A DNA stretch of 64,000 nucleotides from NCBI RefSeq assembly GCF_021474405.1, contig NZ_JAKEIO010000024.1, positions 1 through 64,000 on the forward strand. Reading direction: 5' to 3'. Positions within the stretch are counted from its first letter, which is position 1. Each line of letters begins with the position of its first letter. Positions 9,900 to 19,621 of this stretch are shown in pieces. The position numbers and the translations under genes were made by a program. The notes below the pieces were generated by a model. It made no database searches and was not told the DNA's origin. It saw only the letters and a list, made by a program, of their open reading frames with translations. Origin of the DNA: [Streptosporangium] indianense (GTDB taxonomy: Bacteria; Actinomycetota; Actinomycetes; Streptomycetales; Streptomycetaceae).

Positions 9900-10574
9900 T
9901 CAGCCCTTGTCGCTCTCCAGCGCGGCCACCGCTTCCTTCGCGGCCTTGATGGCGCCCTTGTTGATCGTGTCCGTGCTCGGCGCCTTCTTCGACTCGAAGT
10001 CACTGCCGTTGTACGTGATCGTCACCAGCGCGTTGGCGGCGCGGGCGATCACGACGCCCTCGCGGGTCTCCTGCTTGTCCTCGGTCGTGAGGTTCACGAC
10101 CGAGTAGGCGCTGTCCCCCAGACCGGGGACGTCCCCGCCGCCGCTCTTCTTCTCGACACCGGCCGTGTACGAGTTCCGCGCGGCCTCGTCCGACTGCATG
10201 ATCTCGTAGGACACGTCGAGCCAGCGGTAGTCGTACCCCTTGAGCGCGTTCCAGGAGCAGGTGCGGCGCAACTCGGTGTCCGTGGACGGTATCTCCTTGC
10301 CGGCCGCCTTGGCGCCCGGCACCAGCGACTCGACCGTCTTCTTGGAGACGCTCTCGCACGGGGCGGGAGCGGCCGAGTACGCCTTCGGCACCGTCGTCGT
10401 CGACGGGGCGGACGCGGACCGGCTCTCGGTCTTCTGCTCGGCCGACTGGCGCTCGGCGGCCTGCGGCGCGGCGAGCGGACCGGACGACAGCGCCCAGCCC
10501 GCCGCGGCGAGCACCACCACCGGGGACAGACGAGCGGTCAGGGCCAGGGGCAGGGGAAAGGATGGGGAACGCAC
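9900..10574 (-). CDS. exported protein of unknown function (DUF3558-like pattern)
   Basis: GTG 10574 gives 224 residues beginning with a signal-peptide-like stretch (RSPSFPLPLALTARLSPVVV and on to APQAAE), then a Ser/Thr/Pro linker and a compact domain with two cysteines (APCESVS and RRTCSWNA). The Cys-x-Trp pattern and the GLGDSAY segment recall actinobacterial DUF3558-type secreted proteins. There is no lipobox cysteine after the hydrophobic core, so it would be released or N-anchored rather than lipidated. The frame stays open to 10793, but that extension reads as non-coding. Just upstream, 10600-10606 and 10612-10618 form a perfect 7-bp inverted repeat in its leader. Function is unknown. 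Confidence 0.6.
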   Translation of the reverse strand: MRSPSFPLPLALTARLSPVVVLAAAGWALSSGPLAAPQAAERQSAEQKTESRSASAPSTTTVPKAYSAAPAPCESVSKKTVESLVPGAKAAGKEIPSTDTELRRTCSWNALKGYDYRWLDVSYEIMQSDEAARNSYTAGVEKKSGGGDVPGLGDSAYSVVNLTTEDKQETREGVVIARAANALVTITYNGSDFESKKAPSTDTINKGAIKAAKEAVAALESDKG

Positions 10575-10793
10575 GGCGCCCTTCAGGTGGGGAGGGACGG
10601 TGCGGAGCGGGTCCGCACGGCGGACGGGGACGCCAGTGTCACATGCGTCACCGTGGGGCGGAAGTGCCGCCTGCCATCCAAGTCGCCGGAGACACTGCGC
10701 GTGCCGGCACGGTCGCGCTGCGCGCAGTACGACGCCTGTCGGTCGCCCGGACAAGGCCGGACATGCCTCGACTTCCCATGACAGGAGGGACAT

Positions 10794-11684
10794 TCACTCC
10801 CCGGCCGACGCCCGCAGCGCGTGGTCGCGGAAGCGCCGGGCGACGGGCGGCACGGCGCGGGAGCTCAGCCAGGCGATGCCGATGTCCCGGGCACCCCGGA
10901 CGTCGGTGATCTCCAGGTAGCGGATGGGGGACTCGGCGGCCGCCGCGACGTCCGGCGACGACGGGATCAGGGACACCCCGAGCCCCGCGGCGACCAGCCC
11001 GCGCAGGGTCTCCACCTCCTCGCCCTCGAAGGCGACGACCGGGGTGAAGCCGGCCTCGCGGCACAGCTCCGTGGTGATGTCGCGCAGCCCGTATCCCGGC
11101 TTGAGCAGGATGAACCGCTCGTCGGCCACTTCGGCCAGGCGGATCCGGCGGCGCCTGGCCAGCCGGTGCCGGGACGGCACGGCGAGCAGCAGCGGCTCCA
11201 CCAGCAGCCGCCGCCAGGTGACGAGGGGATGGCCGGGGTCGCTGCTGGTGATGACCAGATCCGCGGTCGCCTCGAGGAGATGCCGGGTCAGCCCCAGCTC
11301 GCCGTCCTGGTGCAGCTCGAACTGCGCCTGCGGGAAGCTCCGCCGGAAGCCGGTGACGAGCCGGGGGACGAGCCAGGTGCCCAGGGTGTGCAGGAAGGCC
11401 AGCGACACCACGCCCGAGTCGGGGTGGACCATCTCGGACACGGCCCGCCGGCCCCGGTCGTAGTGGTCGAGCACCCCGTCGACGTACTCCTTGAACACCC
11501 GCCCCGCCGGGGTGAGACGCAGGACGCGCCCGACGCGCTGCAGGAGCTCGGCGCCGACCTCGTCCTCCAGCCGGGCCAGGGCCCGGGACAGGGCGGGCTG
11601 GGTGATACCGGCGTCCGTCGCGGCGTCGGTCACCGTCGTCCCCTCCGCGACGGCCTGGAAGGAACGCAGCACCTGGAGATCCAT
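10794..11684 (-). CDS. LysR-family transcriptional regulator
   Basis: A 296-residue regulator with an N-terminal winged helix-turn-helix (MDLQVLRSFQAVAEGTTVTD, TQPALSRALARLEDEVGAEL) and a periplasmic-binding-protein-like effector domain. ATG 11684 has GGGAGGAG about 10 nt upstream and is preferred over an in-frame ATG at 11705 that lies inside the palindrome described next. The gene lies downstream of, and on the same strand as, the FUSC-type transporter, rather than divergent from a target as is usual for LysR genes. The effector is not deducible. Confidence 0.88.
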   Translation of the reverse strand: MDLQVLRSFQAVAEGTTVTDAATDAGITQPALSRALARLEDEVGAELLQRVGRVLRLTPAGRVFKEYVDGVLDHYDRGRRAVSEMVHPDSGVVSLAFLHTLGTWLVPRLVTGFRRSFPQAQFELHQDGELGLTRHLLEATADLVITSSDPGHPLVTWRRLLVEPLLLAVPSRHRLARRRRIRLAEVADERFILLKPGYGLRDITTELCREAGFTPVVAFEGEEVETLRGLVAAGLGVSLIPSSPDVAAAAESPIRYLEITDVRGARDIGIAWLSSRAVPPVARRFRDHALRASAGE

Positions 11685-11689
11685 ACGTC

Positions 11690-11737
11690 CATTCTCCTCC
11701 CTCATGGGTCACCGACGACCCATGAGGGAGGAGAATG
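11690..11737. repeat. perfect 21-bp inverted repeat spanning the lysR ribosome-binding site
   Basis: Bases 11690-11710 and 11717-11737 are exact reverse complements with a 6-nt spacer (ACCGAC). Each arm contains ATGAGGGAGGAGAATG in the outward direction, so the arm that leads into lysR supplies its ribosome-binding site, and the other arm carries a mirror copy pointing the opposite way. In lysR mRNA the hairpin would bury the Shine-Dalgarno sequence; as DNA it could be an autoregulatory operator. There is no U-tract, so a simple terminator for the upstream transporter gene is less likely. Confidence 0.85.
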
Positions 11738-11793
11738 ACTGGCGCTCGCGCCGGGCGGCGGCACACGGGTCCCCCGCGCCGAACTTGGAGCCG

Positions 11794-13530
11794 CTATCGG
11801 ACCGGACGCGCCGCACCCGCGACCAAGTGCCCGGTCACCTGGTCACAGAGCTGTTCGGCCGCCGTGATCGCGCTCTCCCAGTCGGGCAGCGGCCGCCCTC
11901 GGCGGGCCGGTTCACGCCGCGCGTGAGCGACCGTCCGGCGCGCCTCGGCCAGCCGGTGGTAGGCGGCACGGCGCAGCGACTGCCGCTGGACCGGGCCCGC
12001 TTCCGGCGCCGCGTCGCGGTAGCGCCGGGCGGCGGCGACGGCGGCCTCGGTCTGCGCCTCGGCGCGGCGGGCGGCCGAATCCGGCCACACCGCGAAGTGC
12101 GCGACGAGCACCAGCGCGGACGCCAGCGCCGTGTCCACCACCCGCGTGCCGTACAGCGGACGGTGGTCGCCCAGCAGGTCCAGCAGCACGAACACCACGG
12201 CGGTCAGACCCAGCGTGGCGAGCGCGTAGTGGTGCCGCACGCCGACGGCCATGAGCGCGCCGAACACGGCCACGACACCCACCACGGCGTACGTACCCGT
12301 GGCCGCCGCGGACACCGCCCCGATGGCGGCCACCCCGACGATCGTGCCGACGCACCGGTGCAGGGCCCGGGGGAACAACGGGCCGAAGTCCGGCTTGTAG
12401 ACGAAAGCCACCGTCATGGGCAGCCAGTAGCCGCGCGGCCGGTGCAGCACCTCCGCGAGCACCTGGGCGGCGAGCACGCACTCTGCCAGCAGCAGCACGT
12501 ACCGCACACGCGCCGCCCGCCCGGGCCCCTCGTGCGCCGGCAGGCGCAACTCCAGGTCGAACCCGTCCGGTGCACCGTCGACGGCGGTGACCAGGTCGGC
12601 GAGGGCCCGCCCACCCGGCGAGTCGGTCACCGGTGCCGGCAGCGTCGGTCGGTCCTCCGGGGCCGCGAGGTGCCCCGGCAGCAGCCGTCCTGCCAGGTGC
12701 AGCGGTACGCGGGTCAGACCGGGCGGCAGCGCACGGCCCTCCCACACCAGGGCCGTCACGGCCTCGCCCAGCCGCACGGCGTGGTGGAACGCCCGGACCA
12801 GGTCCCCGGTCCCGGCCTGCCGCCGCCCGCGCGGAGCGAGATGAGGCGCCATCACCTCATGCGCGTGGTTCAGGGCCAGCGTCATCCGCAGGCGGGCCTC
12901 CTCCGCGGTGTCGGTACCCGCCGCGGCCAGGGCCTCGCCCGCCCTCCGGTACACCGCGAGCACGGCGGCCTGTTCGACGTGGTGCCGGCGCCACAGCCAC
13001 GGGGCCGCGGACAGCACCAGGACGAGGACGACACCGGCGAACAGCGCCAGCGGCGGCTGCCACCACGGCCCCGGCACCGGGATGCCGCTGCCGATCGTCA
13101 CGCCGAGCAGCAGGTGCATGCCCGACACGGACGCGATCCGCCCGCGCAGACCGACACCGCCCGCCACGAGCGCGGCCGCCACCAGGCACCCCGTCACCAC
13201 CGCCGGTTCCCCGCTGCGCAGGGCGAGTTCACCGGCGAGCAGACCGAGCGCGCTGGACACCCCGGTCCAGCCCAGCCGCCGCACCCGGACGCGGTACGGA
13301 TCGGAACCGTCCTGGCTCACCCCCCACAGGGCGCCGATGGCGGCGATCGCGGAGAGCACGACCCACCCGGTGGCGAGCCCGACGAGCAGGGGCAGCGCCA
13401 GGGCGACGGCCCCGCGCGCCGCAGCGGCCAGGGGCACCTGCCCGGGCACGCGGACGGGAAGGGGGCGCGGCCACCACCGCAGTGACATGCGGCGCGGACG
13501 GCCCGGTCGCGTGTCGGCGGCTTGGGTCAT
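11794..13530 (-). CDS. FUSC/aromatic-acid-exporter-type membrane protein
   Basis: ATG 13530 (AAAGGA about 10 nt upstream) gives 578 residues. There are two blocks of hydrophobic helices, residues about 25-180 and about 350-490, separated by a roughly 170-residue soluble region, followed by a C-terminal Ala/Arg-rich helical tail. This duplicated half-channel layout, with PRGYWLPMTVAFVYKPDFG opening the second block, is typical of the fusaric-acid-resistance / aromatic acid efflux superfamily. It probably exports an aromatic or amphipathic acid. lysR follows on the same strand after 109 bp containing the long palindrome, so they may share a transcript. Confidence 0.8.
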   Translation of the reverse strand: MTQAADTRPGRPRRMSLRWWPRPLPVRVPGQVPLAAAARGAVALALPLLVGLATGWVVLSAIAAIGALWGVSQDGSDPYRVRVRRLGWTGVSSALGLLAGELALRSGEPAVVTGCLVAAALVAGGVGLRGRIASVSGMHLLLGVTIGSGIPVPGPWWQPPLALFAGVVLVLVLSAAPWLWRRHHVEQAAVLAVYRRAGEALAAAGTDTAEEARLRMTLALNHAHEVMAPHLAPRGRRQAGTGDLVRAFHHAVRLGEAVTALVWEGRALPPGLTRVPLHLAGRLLPGHLAAPEDRPTLPAPVTDSPGGRALADLVTAVDGAPDGFDLELRLPAHEGPGRAARVRYVLLLAECVLAAQVLAEVLHRPRGYWLPMTVAFVYKPDFGPLFPRALHRCVGTIVGVAAIGAVSAAATGTYAVVGVVAVFGALMAVGVRHHYALATLGLTAVVFVLLDLLGDHRPLYGTRVVDTALASALVLVAHFAVWPDSAARRAEAQTEAAVAAARRYRDAAPEAGPVQRQSLRRAAYHRLAEARRTVAHARREPARRGRPLPDWESAITAAEQLCDQVTGHLVAGAARPVR

Positions 13531-13856
13531 GAGGCCGTGTCCTTTCGGGGTGGTCGGGCGGAAGGCGGGTGCGGCGGCCGCTGCGAGGCGGGGCCCCGGC
13601 CGGGGTCGGCCGACCAGCTCGATGAGCAGGGATGCCAGACTGCGGCACTGCGTGTCATGCGTCCAATGCCTGGCCGGAAGCAGATCCATGACTTCAGTGC
13701 ATGTGAGCCGTGACCTGCGGGTTTCCGGGCGTGCGGAGACTGCCGGGGCGGTCGCTGTGATTGACGTCGCCCGGGCGGGGGCAGCGAAGGGGAGGGAGTC
13801 CCGGACCCGACGGCTCCGGCCCCCGTCCCGCGTCCCGAGGCCCGGTGAGAGGCCAG
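13531..13856. other. divergent intergenic region, 326 bp
   Basis: This gap separates the divergent transporter and gamma-glutamyltransferase genes and must hold both promoters. I see no convincing -10/-35 pair and no small gene; ATG 13689 opens a frame without coding character. The half-site ATGC occurs twice within 13657-13669. Nothing else is recognisable. Confidence 0.4.
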
Positions 13857-15683
13857 ATGTTCACCACCCGACCCACCCTCCAGGGCACCTTCGGCATGGT
13901 GTCCTCCACCCACTGGCTCGCCTCGCAGTCGGCGATGGCCGTCCTGGAGGGCGGCGGCAACGCCTGCGACGCCGCCGTCGCGGGAGCCTTCGTGCTGCAT
14001 GTCGTCGAGCCGCACCTCAACGGTCCGGCCGGCGAGGTGCCGATCCTGCTGGCCCCGGCCGGCGGCGAGGTGCGGGTGCTGTGCGGGCAGGGCGTCGTAC
14101 CGGCGGGCGCGACCGTCGCCCACTACACGGGCCTCGGCCTGGACCTCGTCCCCGGCACCGGCCCTCTCGCCGCCGCCGTACCGGGCGCGTTCGACGCCTG
14201 GATGCTGCTGCTGCGCGACCACGGCACCAAGTCCCTCGACGACGTCCTCGCGTACGCCATCGGCTACGCCGAGCACGGGCACGCGCCCGTGGAGCGGGTC
14301 GGCGAGAGCGTCGAGACCGTGCGCGAGCTGTTCGAGACGGAGTGGACCTCGTCGGCCGATGTCTACCTGCCCGGCGGCAAGGCGCCGCGCCCCGGTGAGC
14401 TCTTCGCCAACCCCGCGCTCGCCGCCACCTGGAGGCGCCTGCTCGCCGAGACCGCCGGGGCGGGGGACAGGGAGGCGCGGATCGACGCCGCGCGGGAGGT
14501 GTGGCGCACCGGGTTCATCGCCGAGGCCCTCGTCCGCCAGGCGGCACGCCCCACGAAGGACACCACCGGCGAACGCCACACCGGCACCCTCACGGCCGCC
14601 GATCTCGCCGCCTGGTCCGCGACCTACGAGACACCGGCGACGTACGACTGGAACGGCTGGACCGTGTGCAAGCCGGGCCCCTGGAGCCAGGGTCCGGTGC
14701 TCCTCCAGCAGCTGGCCCTGCTTCCGCCCGAACTGCCCCGTTACGGCTCGGCCGACTACGTCCATCTCCTCGTCGAGAACTGCAAGCTCGCCATGGCCGA
14801 CCGGGAGGCCTGGTACGGGGACGCCGCCGATGTGCCGCTCGACGACCTGCTGTCCGGCGCGTACAACGCCGCCCGCCGCGCCCTCGTCGGCGAGCGGGCC
14901 GACAACGACCTGCGGCCCGGCAGCCCCGGCGGACGCACCCCACGGCTGTCCGCGCACGCGCGCGTGGCGGCCGCCGCCCGGGAAGGCTTCGAGGCCCTGG
15001 GCGTCGGCGAACCGACCGTCGCCAAGAGCCCGGCGTCCCCCGTGCCGGGCGAGCCGGAGATCCTCGTCGACGGCACCACGCGCGGCGACACCTGCCACCT
15101 CGACGTCGTCGACCGCTGGGGCACCATGGTCTCGGCCACGCCCAGCGGCGGCTGGCTCCAGTCCAACCCGGTCGTACCCGAACTCGGCTTCCCGCTCGGC
15201 ACCCGGCTCCAGATGACCTGGCTGGAGGAGGGGCTGCCCAACTCCCTCACACCCGGCCGCCGCCCCCGCACCACCCTGACGCCCTCGATCGCCCTGCGCG
15301 ACGGCGTGCCCGTCATGGCGTTCGGCACGCCCGGCGGGGACCAGCAGGACCAGTGGCAACTGCACTTCCTCCTCGCGGTCGCCCTGAGCGGTCCCGTACG
15401 CGGCGGCCCCGACCTCCAGGGCGCGATCGACGCCCCGAACTGGCACAACGACAGCTTCCCCGGTTCCTTCTTCCCGCGCGGCATGCGTCCGGGCAGTGTG
15501 ACGGTGGAGTCCCGCACCGACCCCGCCGTGGTCTCGGAGCTGCGGCGCCGCGGCCACGACGTGACCGTGGGCGGGCCCTGGTCGGAGGGCCGGCTGTGCG
15601 TGGTCGCGCGGGACCCGGAGACGGGCGTGCTGTCGGCGGCCGCCAACCCGCGCGGGATGCAGGGGTACGCGGTGGGCCGGTGA
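13857..15683 (+). CDS. gamma-glutamyltransferase family protein (Ntn hydrolase)
   Basis: A 608-residue member of the gamma-glutamyltranspeptidase family, which self-cleaves to expose an N-terminal Thr and transfers or hydrolyses gamma-glutamyl groups. The expected nucleophile is T412 in GDTCHLDVVD; the N-terminal GGNACDAAVAG and the small-subunit GTPGGDQQDQWQLHF are also family marks. ATG 13857 starts directly at the conserved FTTRPTLQGTFG; no signal peptide is visible, so it is probably cytoplasmic, unlike classical periplasmic GGT. It could equally be a cephalosporin-acylase-like relative, since GGT paralogues in actinobacteria are diverse. Confidence 0.85.
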   Translation: MFTTRPTLQGTFGMVSSTHWLASQSAMAVLEGGGNACDAAVAGAFVLHVVEPHLNGPAGEVPILLAPAGGEVRVLCGQGVVPAGATVAHYTGLGLDLVPGTGPLAAAVPGAFDAWMLLLRDHGTKSLDDVLAYAIGYAEHGHAPVERVGESVETVRELFETEWTSSADVYLPGGKAPRPGELFANPALAATWRRLLAETAGAGDREARIDAAREVWRTGFIAEALVRQAARPTKDTTGERHTGTLTAADLAAWSATYETPATYDWNGWTVCKPGPWSQGPVLLQQLALLPPELPRYGSADYVHLLVENCKLAMADREAWYGDAADVPLDDLLSGAYNAARRALVGERADNDLRPGSPGGRTPRLSAHARVAAAAREGFEALGVGEPTVAKSPASPVPGEPEILVDGTTRGDTCHLDVVDRWGTMVSATPSGGWLQSNPVVPELGFPLGTRLQMTWLEEGLPNSLTPGRRPRTTLTPSIALRDGVPVMAFGTPGGDQQDQWQLHFLLAVALSGPVRGGPDLQGAIDAPNWHNDSFPGSFFPRGMRPGSVTVESRTDPAVVSELRRRGHDVTVGGPWSEGRLCVVARDPETGVLSAAANPRGMQGYAVGR

Positions 15684-15831
15684 GCGGGGCGCGGGCGGTG
15701 ACAAGCCGGCACCGCGTGGGCGGCCCGCGGGGCCGTCCGGCCGTGCCCGGGCGCCCGGCTGTTCACCGCGATGCCACCCGGGGTGCACCCGGCGGGCGCG
15801 CCCTGTCAGTGGCGCGTGATGTCATGGAGGG

Positions 15832-16677
15832 GTGATCGACAGCATCGAAACCATCGAAGAGTTTCTCGTACAGCACTCCTCCGAGGTCGAAGAGGCGGTC
15901 CGCAAGGCGGCCGCCACCGAGATCCTGCCGCGCTGGCGCCGGCTCGCCGCGCACGAGGTCGACCAGAAGAGCGGCCCGCACGACCTGGTGACCGACGCCG
16001 ACCGCAAGGCCGAGCTGTACCTGACCGAGGCCCTGGTCGCCCTGTTGCCCGGCTCGGTCGTGGTCGGCGAGGAGGCGGTGCACGCCCAGCCCGCGACCTA
16101 CGAGGCGATACGCGGCGACGCCCCGGTCTGGATCGTCGACCCGGTCGACGGGACACGTCAGTTCGTGCGCGGCGAGGCCGGGTTCTGCACCCTGGTCGCG
16201 CTGGCCCACCGCGGCACCCTGCTCGCGTCCTGGACGTATGCGCCCGCCCGCGACCGGTTCGCCACCGCCCTGCGGGGCAGGGGCGCCCACCTCGACGGGG
16301 AGCGGCTGTTCGCCGGAGTGCCGGAGCCCGGCCGGGATCTGCGCGTGGCCACCTCCCACCCCGACTACACCACGGCCGAGCAGAAGGACGCCCTGCTCGG
16401 CCTGCGCGCCGACGGCGTGGCACCGCGCCCGTGCGGCTCGGCGGGGCTGGAGTACCTCGCCATCGCCCGCGGCGAGTTGGACGCGGTGGCGTTCAGCTGG
16501 GAAGCGGCCTGGGACCACGCGGCCGGTCTGCTCCTGGTCGAGGAGGCGGGCGGCGCCCACCTGACCCTCACGGGGGAGCCGTTCCGCATCGCGGGCGGCA
16601 ACACCCTGCCCTTCACCGCCGCCCGCGACGCGGCCACGGCCCGCCGGGTGGTGGACCTGCTGTCGGGCGGGGCTTGA
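15832..16677 (+). CDS. inositol-monophosphatase-family phosphatase
   Basis: A 281-residue Mg-dependent phosphatase. The metal-binding motifs are complete: DLVTDADRKAE, GEEAVH, WIVDPVDGTRQFV (the DPxDGT signature) and AWDHAAGLLLVEEAGG near the C-terminus. Substrates in this family include inositol-1-phosphate, histidinol phosphate and PAP; the sequence alone does not decide. The GTG start at 15832 is unusual because the GGAGG motif (15826-15830) lies only one base before it, closer than the normal 5-9 nt; no better in-frame start is evident. A 6-bp hairpin (GCGAAA/TTTCGC, 16683-16700) follows the stop. Confidence 0.85.
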   Translation: MIDSIETIEEFLVQHSSEVEEAVRKAAATEILPRWRRLAAHEVDQKSGPHDLVTDADRKAELYLTEALVALLPGSVVVGEEAVHAQPATYEAIRGDAPVWIVDPVDGTRQFVRGEAGFCTLVALAHRGTLLASWTYAPARDRFATALRGRGAHLDGERLFAGVPEPGRDLRVATSHPDYTTAEQKDALLGLRADGVAPRPCGSAGLEYLAIARGELDAVAFSWEAAWDHAAGLLLVEEAGGAHLTLTGEPFRIAGGNTLPFTAARDAATARRVVDLLSGGA

Positions 16678-16848
16678 GCACCGCGAAAGTTGCGTTTCGC
16701 ACCCAGGTGATCACCCAGAGTGTGCACACGGGGGTTTCGGCCGTGGCGAAGCGGCCTTCCGCAGCGGAAATCACCCGCAGCCGGTGACTGTCCGTCCCCG
16801 GGCATATCCTGATCCCCAGTGGCCGTCGGCTGACGAAGGGGTCCGAAG

Positions 16849-18267
16849 GTGCCGTCGATGCTCGATGCCGTCGTAGTGGGTGCGGGGCCGAACGGACTGA
16901 CCGCGGCCGTGGAGCTGGCCCGGCGCGGTTTCTCCGTCGCCCTCTTCGAGGCCCGGAGCACCGTGGGCGGCGGGGCTCGCACCGAGGAGCTCACCCTCCC
17001 CGGATTCCGGCACGACCCGTGCTCCGCGGCCCACCCGCTCGCCATCAACTCACCGGCGTTCCGCGCCCTGCCGCTCGAGCGGTACGGCCTGGAGTGGCTG
17101 CACGCCGAGCTGCCCATGGCGCATCCCTTCCCGGACGGCTCGGCGGCCGTCCTCGCCCGGACGGTCGGCGAGACGGCCGCCTCCTTCGGCCCGCGCGACG
17201 CCGGCGCCTACCGCAGGCTCATCGGGCCCTTCCTGCCCAAGTGGGACACCCTCGCCCGGGACTTCATGTCCCTGCCGATGACCGCGCTGCCCCGCGACCC
17301 GGTGACCCTCGCCCGCTTCGGCCTGACCGGGCTGCCCCCGTCGACGCTGCTGATGCGCCGCTTCCGCGACGAACCGGCCAAGGCCCTGTTCTCCGGGCTC
17401 GTCGCCCACGTCATGGCGCCGCTCGGCGGCTTCGCCACCGGGGCGGTCGGCCTGGTCTTCGCCCTCGCGGCGCACGCCCGCGGCTGGCCCCTCGCCCGCG
17501 GCGGCTCCCAGTCCCTCTCCGACGCCCTCGCCGCCTACCTGAAGGACCTCGGCGGCAGCGTCCACACCGACTACGAGGTCAAACGTCTCGACGACCTGCC
17601 GCCGGCCCGGGCGTACGTCTTCGACACCTCACCCACGGCCCTGGCCCGCATCGCCGGCTTCGGCAACCACTACGGCGGATACCGCTACGGGCCGGGCGTC
17701 TTCAAGGTCGACTACGCGCTGGACGGCCCCGTGCCGTGGACCGCGAAGGAGGCCCGCGCCGCCGGCACGGTGCAGGTCGGCGCGAGCAGCGCGGAGATCG
17801 GCACGGCCCTGCGCGCGGCCGCCCGCGAGGGCCGGGCCCCCGACAAGCCGTTCCTGATCACGGTCCAGCCGAGCGTCGTCGACCCCACCCGCGCCCCCGA
17901 CGGCAAGCACGTCTTCTGGGCCTACGGGCACGTCCCGCACGGCTGGACCGGCGACCTCACCGACACCATCGAGCGCCAACTGGAGCGCTTCGCCCCGGGA
18001 TTCCGCGACCGCGTGCTGGCCCGGGCCACGGCGGGCCCGCCCGAACTCGCCGCCCGCAACGCCAACTACATCGGCGGGGACATCGCCTCCGGCGCGGCCT
18101 CCGGCCTCCAGCTCCTGCTGCGCCCGAGGCCCACCCTGTTCCCGTACCACACCCCGCACCCCGCGGTCTTCATCTGCTCGTCGGCGACCCCGCCGGGCCC
18201 CGGGGTGCACGGCATGTCGGGACACAACGCGGCGAAGGCCGTCTGGAAGAGGCTGAGGCGGATATGA
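16849..18267 (+). CDS. FAD-dependent oxidoreductase, phytoene-desaturase-like
   Basis: A 472-residue flavoprotein with an N-terminal Rossmann dinucleotide fold ([20 protein letters not shown]), the FAD-binding [14 protein letters not shown] segment and the C-terminal [18 protein letters not shown] expected of NAD(P)/FAD amine-oxidase and phytoene-desaturase-like proteins (retinol saturase/CrtI branch). No carotenoid genes lie nearby, so the substrate is unknown. GTG 16849 has a GAAGGGG motif; ATG 16858 is a possible alternative start. It overlaps the macro-domain gene by 4 bp (ATGA), implying coupled translation. Confidence 0.85.
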   Translation: MPSMLDAVVVGAGPNGLTAAVELARRGFSVALFEARSTVGGGARTEELTLPGFRHDPCSAAHPLAINSPAFRALPLERYGLEWLHAELPMAHPFPDGSAAVLARTVGETAASFGPRDAGAYRRLIGPFLPKWDTLARDFMSLPMTALPRDPVTLARFGLTGLPPSTLLMRRFRDEPAKALFSGLVAHVMAPLGGFATGAVGLVFALAAHARGWPLARGGSQSLSDALAAYLKDLGGSVHTDYEVKRLDDLPPARAYVFDTSPTALARIAGFGNHYGGYRYGPGVFKVDYALDGPVPWTAKEARAAGTVQVGASSAEIGTALRAAAREGRAPDKPFLITVQPSVVDPTRAPDGKHVFWAYGHVPHGWTGDLTDTIERQLERFAPGFRDRVLARATAGPPELAARNANYIGGDIASGAASGLQLLLRPRPTLFPYHTPHPAVFICSSATPPGPGVHGMSGHNAAKAVWKRLRRI

Positions 18268-18773
18268 CGGCCATCGAACCGGTCCGGGGCGACATCACCC
18301 GCGAGAGCGTCGACGTGATCGTCAACGCGGCCAACTCCTCCCTGCTGGGCGGGGGAGGGGTCGACGGAGCGATCCACCGCCGCGGCGGCCCCGCCATCCT
18401 GGAGGACTGCCGCAGGCTGCGCGCGGCGCACCTCGGCAAGGGCCTGCCCACCGGTCACGCCGTCGCCACCACCGCGGGCGAGCTGGACGCCCGCTGGGTC
18501 GTCCACACCGTCGGCCCGGTGTACAGCACGAGCGAGGACCGCTCCGCTCTGCTCGCCTCCTGCTACCGCGAGTCGCTCCGGGTGGCCGGTGAACTGGGGG
18601 CCCGTACCGTGGCGTTCCCCGCGATCTCCACCGGCGTCTACGGCTGGCCGATGGACGACGGCGCCCGCATCGCCGTCGAGACCGTACGGGCGGCCGAGAC
18701 CACGGTCGAGGAGGTCAGGTTCGTCCTCTTCGACGAACGGGCGTACGAGGCGTTCGCCGCGCGGCTGCGCTGA
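18264..18773 (+). CDS. macro-domain protein (O-acetyl-ADP-ribose deacetylase type)
   Basis: A 169-residue stand-alone macro domain of the MacroD/YmdB type. Diagnostic stretches are [34 protein letters not shown] and [12 protein letters not shown]. These bind ADP-ribose, and enzymes of this class hydrolyse O-acetyl-ADP-ribose or mono-ADP-ribosyl-glutamate. The start codon overlaps the stop of the FAD oxidoreductase gene. A Sir2 deacetylase that would make O-acetyl-ADP-ribose is encoded about 13 kb away. Length fits the family. Confidence 0.9.
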   Translation: MTAIEPVRGDITRESVDVIVNAANSSLLGGGGVDGAIHRRGGPAILEDCRRLRAAHLGKGLPTGHAVATTAGELDARWVVHTVGPVYSTSEDRSALLASCYRESLRVAGELGARTVAFPAISTGVYGWPMDDGARIAVETVRAAETTVEEVRFVLFDERAYEAFAARLR

Positions 18774-18787
18774 GCCGCGGCAGGGGT

Positions 18788-19621
18788 TCAGACGGGCTCC
18801 GGCTCGAAGTGCTGCAGCAGGTCCCGGCCGGGCTGCACGACCCCGTAGGTGCTCTCCGGCACGGCGTTCCACACGCCCGGCAGGTCGCCCAGCGGCTCCG
18901 ACACGACCAGCCGGGTCTCGTCGGAGACATGATTCAGGAACCCGAGGTCGGGGTGGAGGGCACGCACGTCCTCCACCCTGCTGCTGAAGTACAGCGACCG
19001 CGAGTTGCCCGCGCTGGAGTAGCGGAAGAACCACACCCGCTCCCCGTCGGTGACCGCGATGGTCATCTGCAATGGCTCCGGCACCCCGTGCTCGCGGCCC
19101 AGCCGCTCGATCAGCCCCGTCATCCGGGCCACCGCGCCCGGCGGATCGCCGTCCAGCCCGAGGGTGAGCGCCACGTGGAACATCACCTCGGAGTCCGTCG
19201 TGCCCTCCATCGAAGGGAACAGCCCCGGGTCCACGGCCAGCATGAGGTCCCGGCGCAGTTCGCGGAAGCCGTCGATGGCCCCGTTGTGCATCCACATCCA
19301 CCGCCCGTGACGGAACGGATGGCAGTTCGTCTGCTGCACGGCCGACCCGGTGGAGGCGCGCACATGGGCGAAGAACAGCGGCGAGCGGACGTGGTCGGCG
19401 ATCTCCCGCAGGTTGCGGTTGCTCCACGCCGGGCCGGTGTCGCGGAAGACCGCGGGGGTGCGCAGATGCCATGCGTACCAGCCGACGCCGAAGCCGTCGC
19501 CGTTGGTGGTCTCGACACCCATCCGCGCGTGCAGGCTCTGGTCGATCAGCGAGTGCTGGGGGCGGTAGAGGACGTCGTCGAGCAGCACGGGAGTGCCCGA
19601 GTAGGCGAGCCAGCGGCACAT
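18788..19621 (-). CDS. class II glutamine amidotransferase (YafJ/EgtC-like)
   Basis: A 277-residue stand-alone Ntn-type amidotransferase. Cys2 (MCRWLAYSG) is the expected nucleophile after Met removal, and NGDGFGVGWY, FAHVRAST, NCHPFRHGRWMWMHNGAI and TDSEVMFH are the glutaminase-domain motifs. No synthetase domain is fused and no ergothioneine genes are nearby, so its amide-accepting or peptide-hydrolysing role is unknown. It heads away from the macro-domain gene (convergent stops 14 bp apart) and lies 182 bp downstream of the DUF2252 gene on the same strand. Confidence 0.88.
   Translation of the reverse strand: MCRWLAYSGTPVLLDDVLYRPQHSLIDQSLHARMGVETTNGDGFGVGWYAWHLRTPAVFRDTGPAWSNRNLREIADHVRSPLFFAHVRASTGSAVQQTNCHPFRHGRWMWMHNGAIDGFRELRRDLMLAVDPGLFPSMEGTTDSEVMFHVALTLGLDGDPPGAVARMTGLIERLGREHGVPEPLQMTIAVTDGERVWFFRYSSAGNSRSLYFSSRVEDVRALHPDLGFLNHVSDETRLVVSEPLGDLPGVWNAVPESTYGVVQPGRDLLQHFEPEPV

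Noticed and set aside
11735-11926. A 63-codon plus-strand ORF initiated from the mirror arm of the lysR palindrome
   Set aside because: It has a good ribosome-binding site by symmetry, but its sequence is Arg/Ser-rich and it runs antisense into the transporter gene's coding end.
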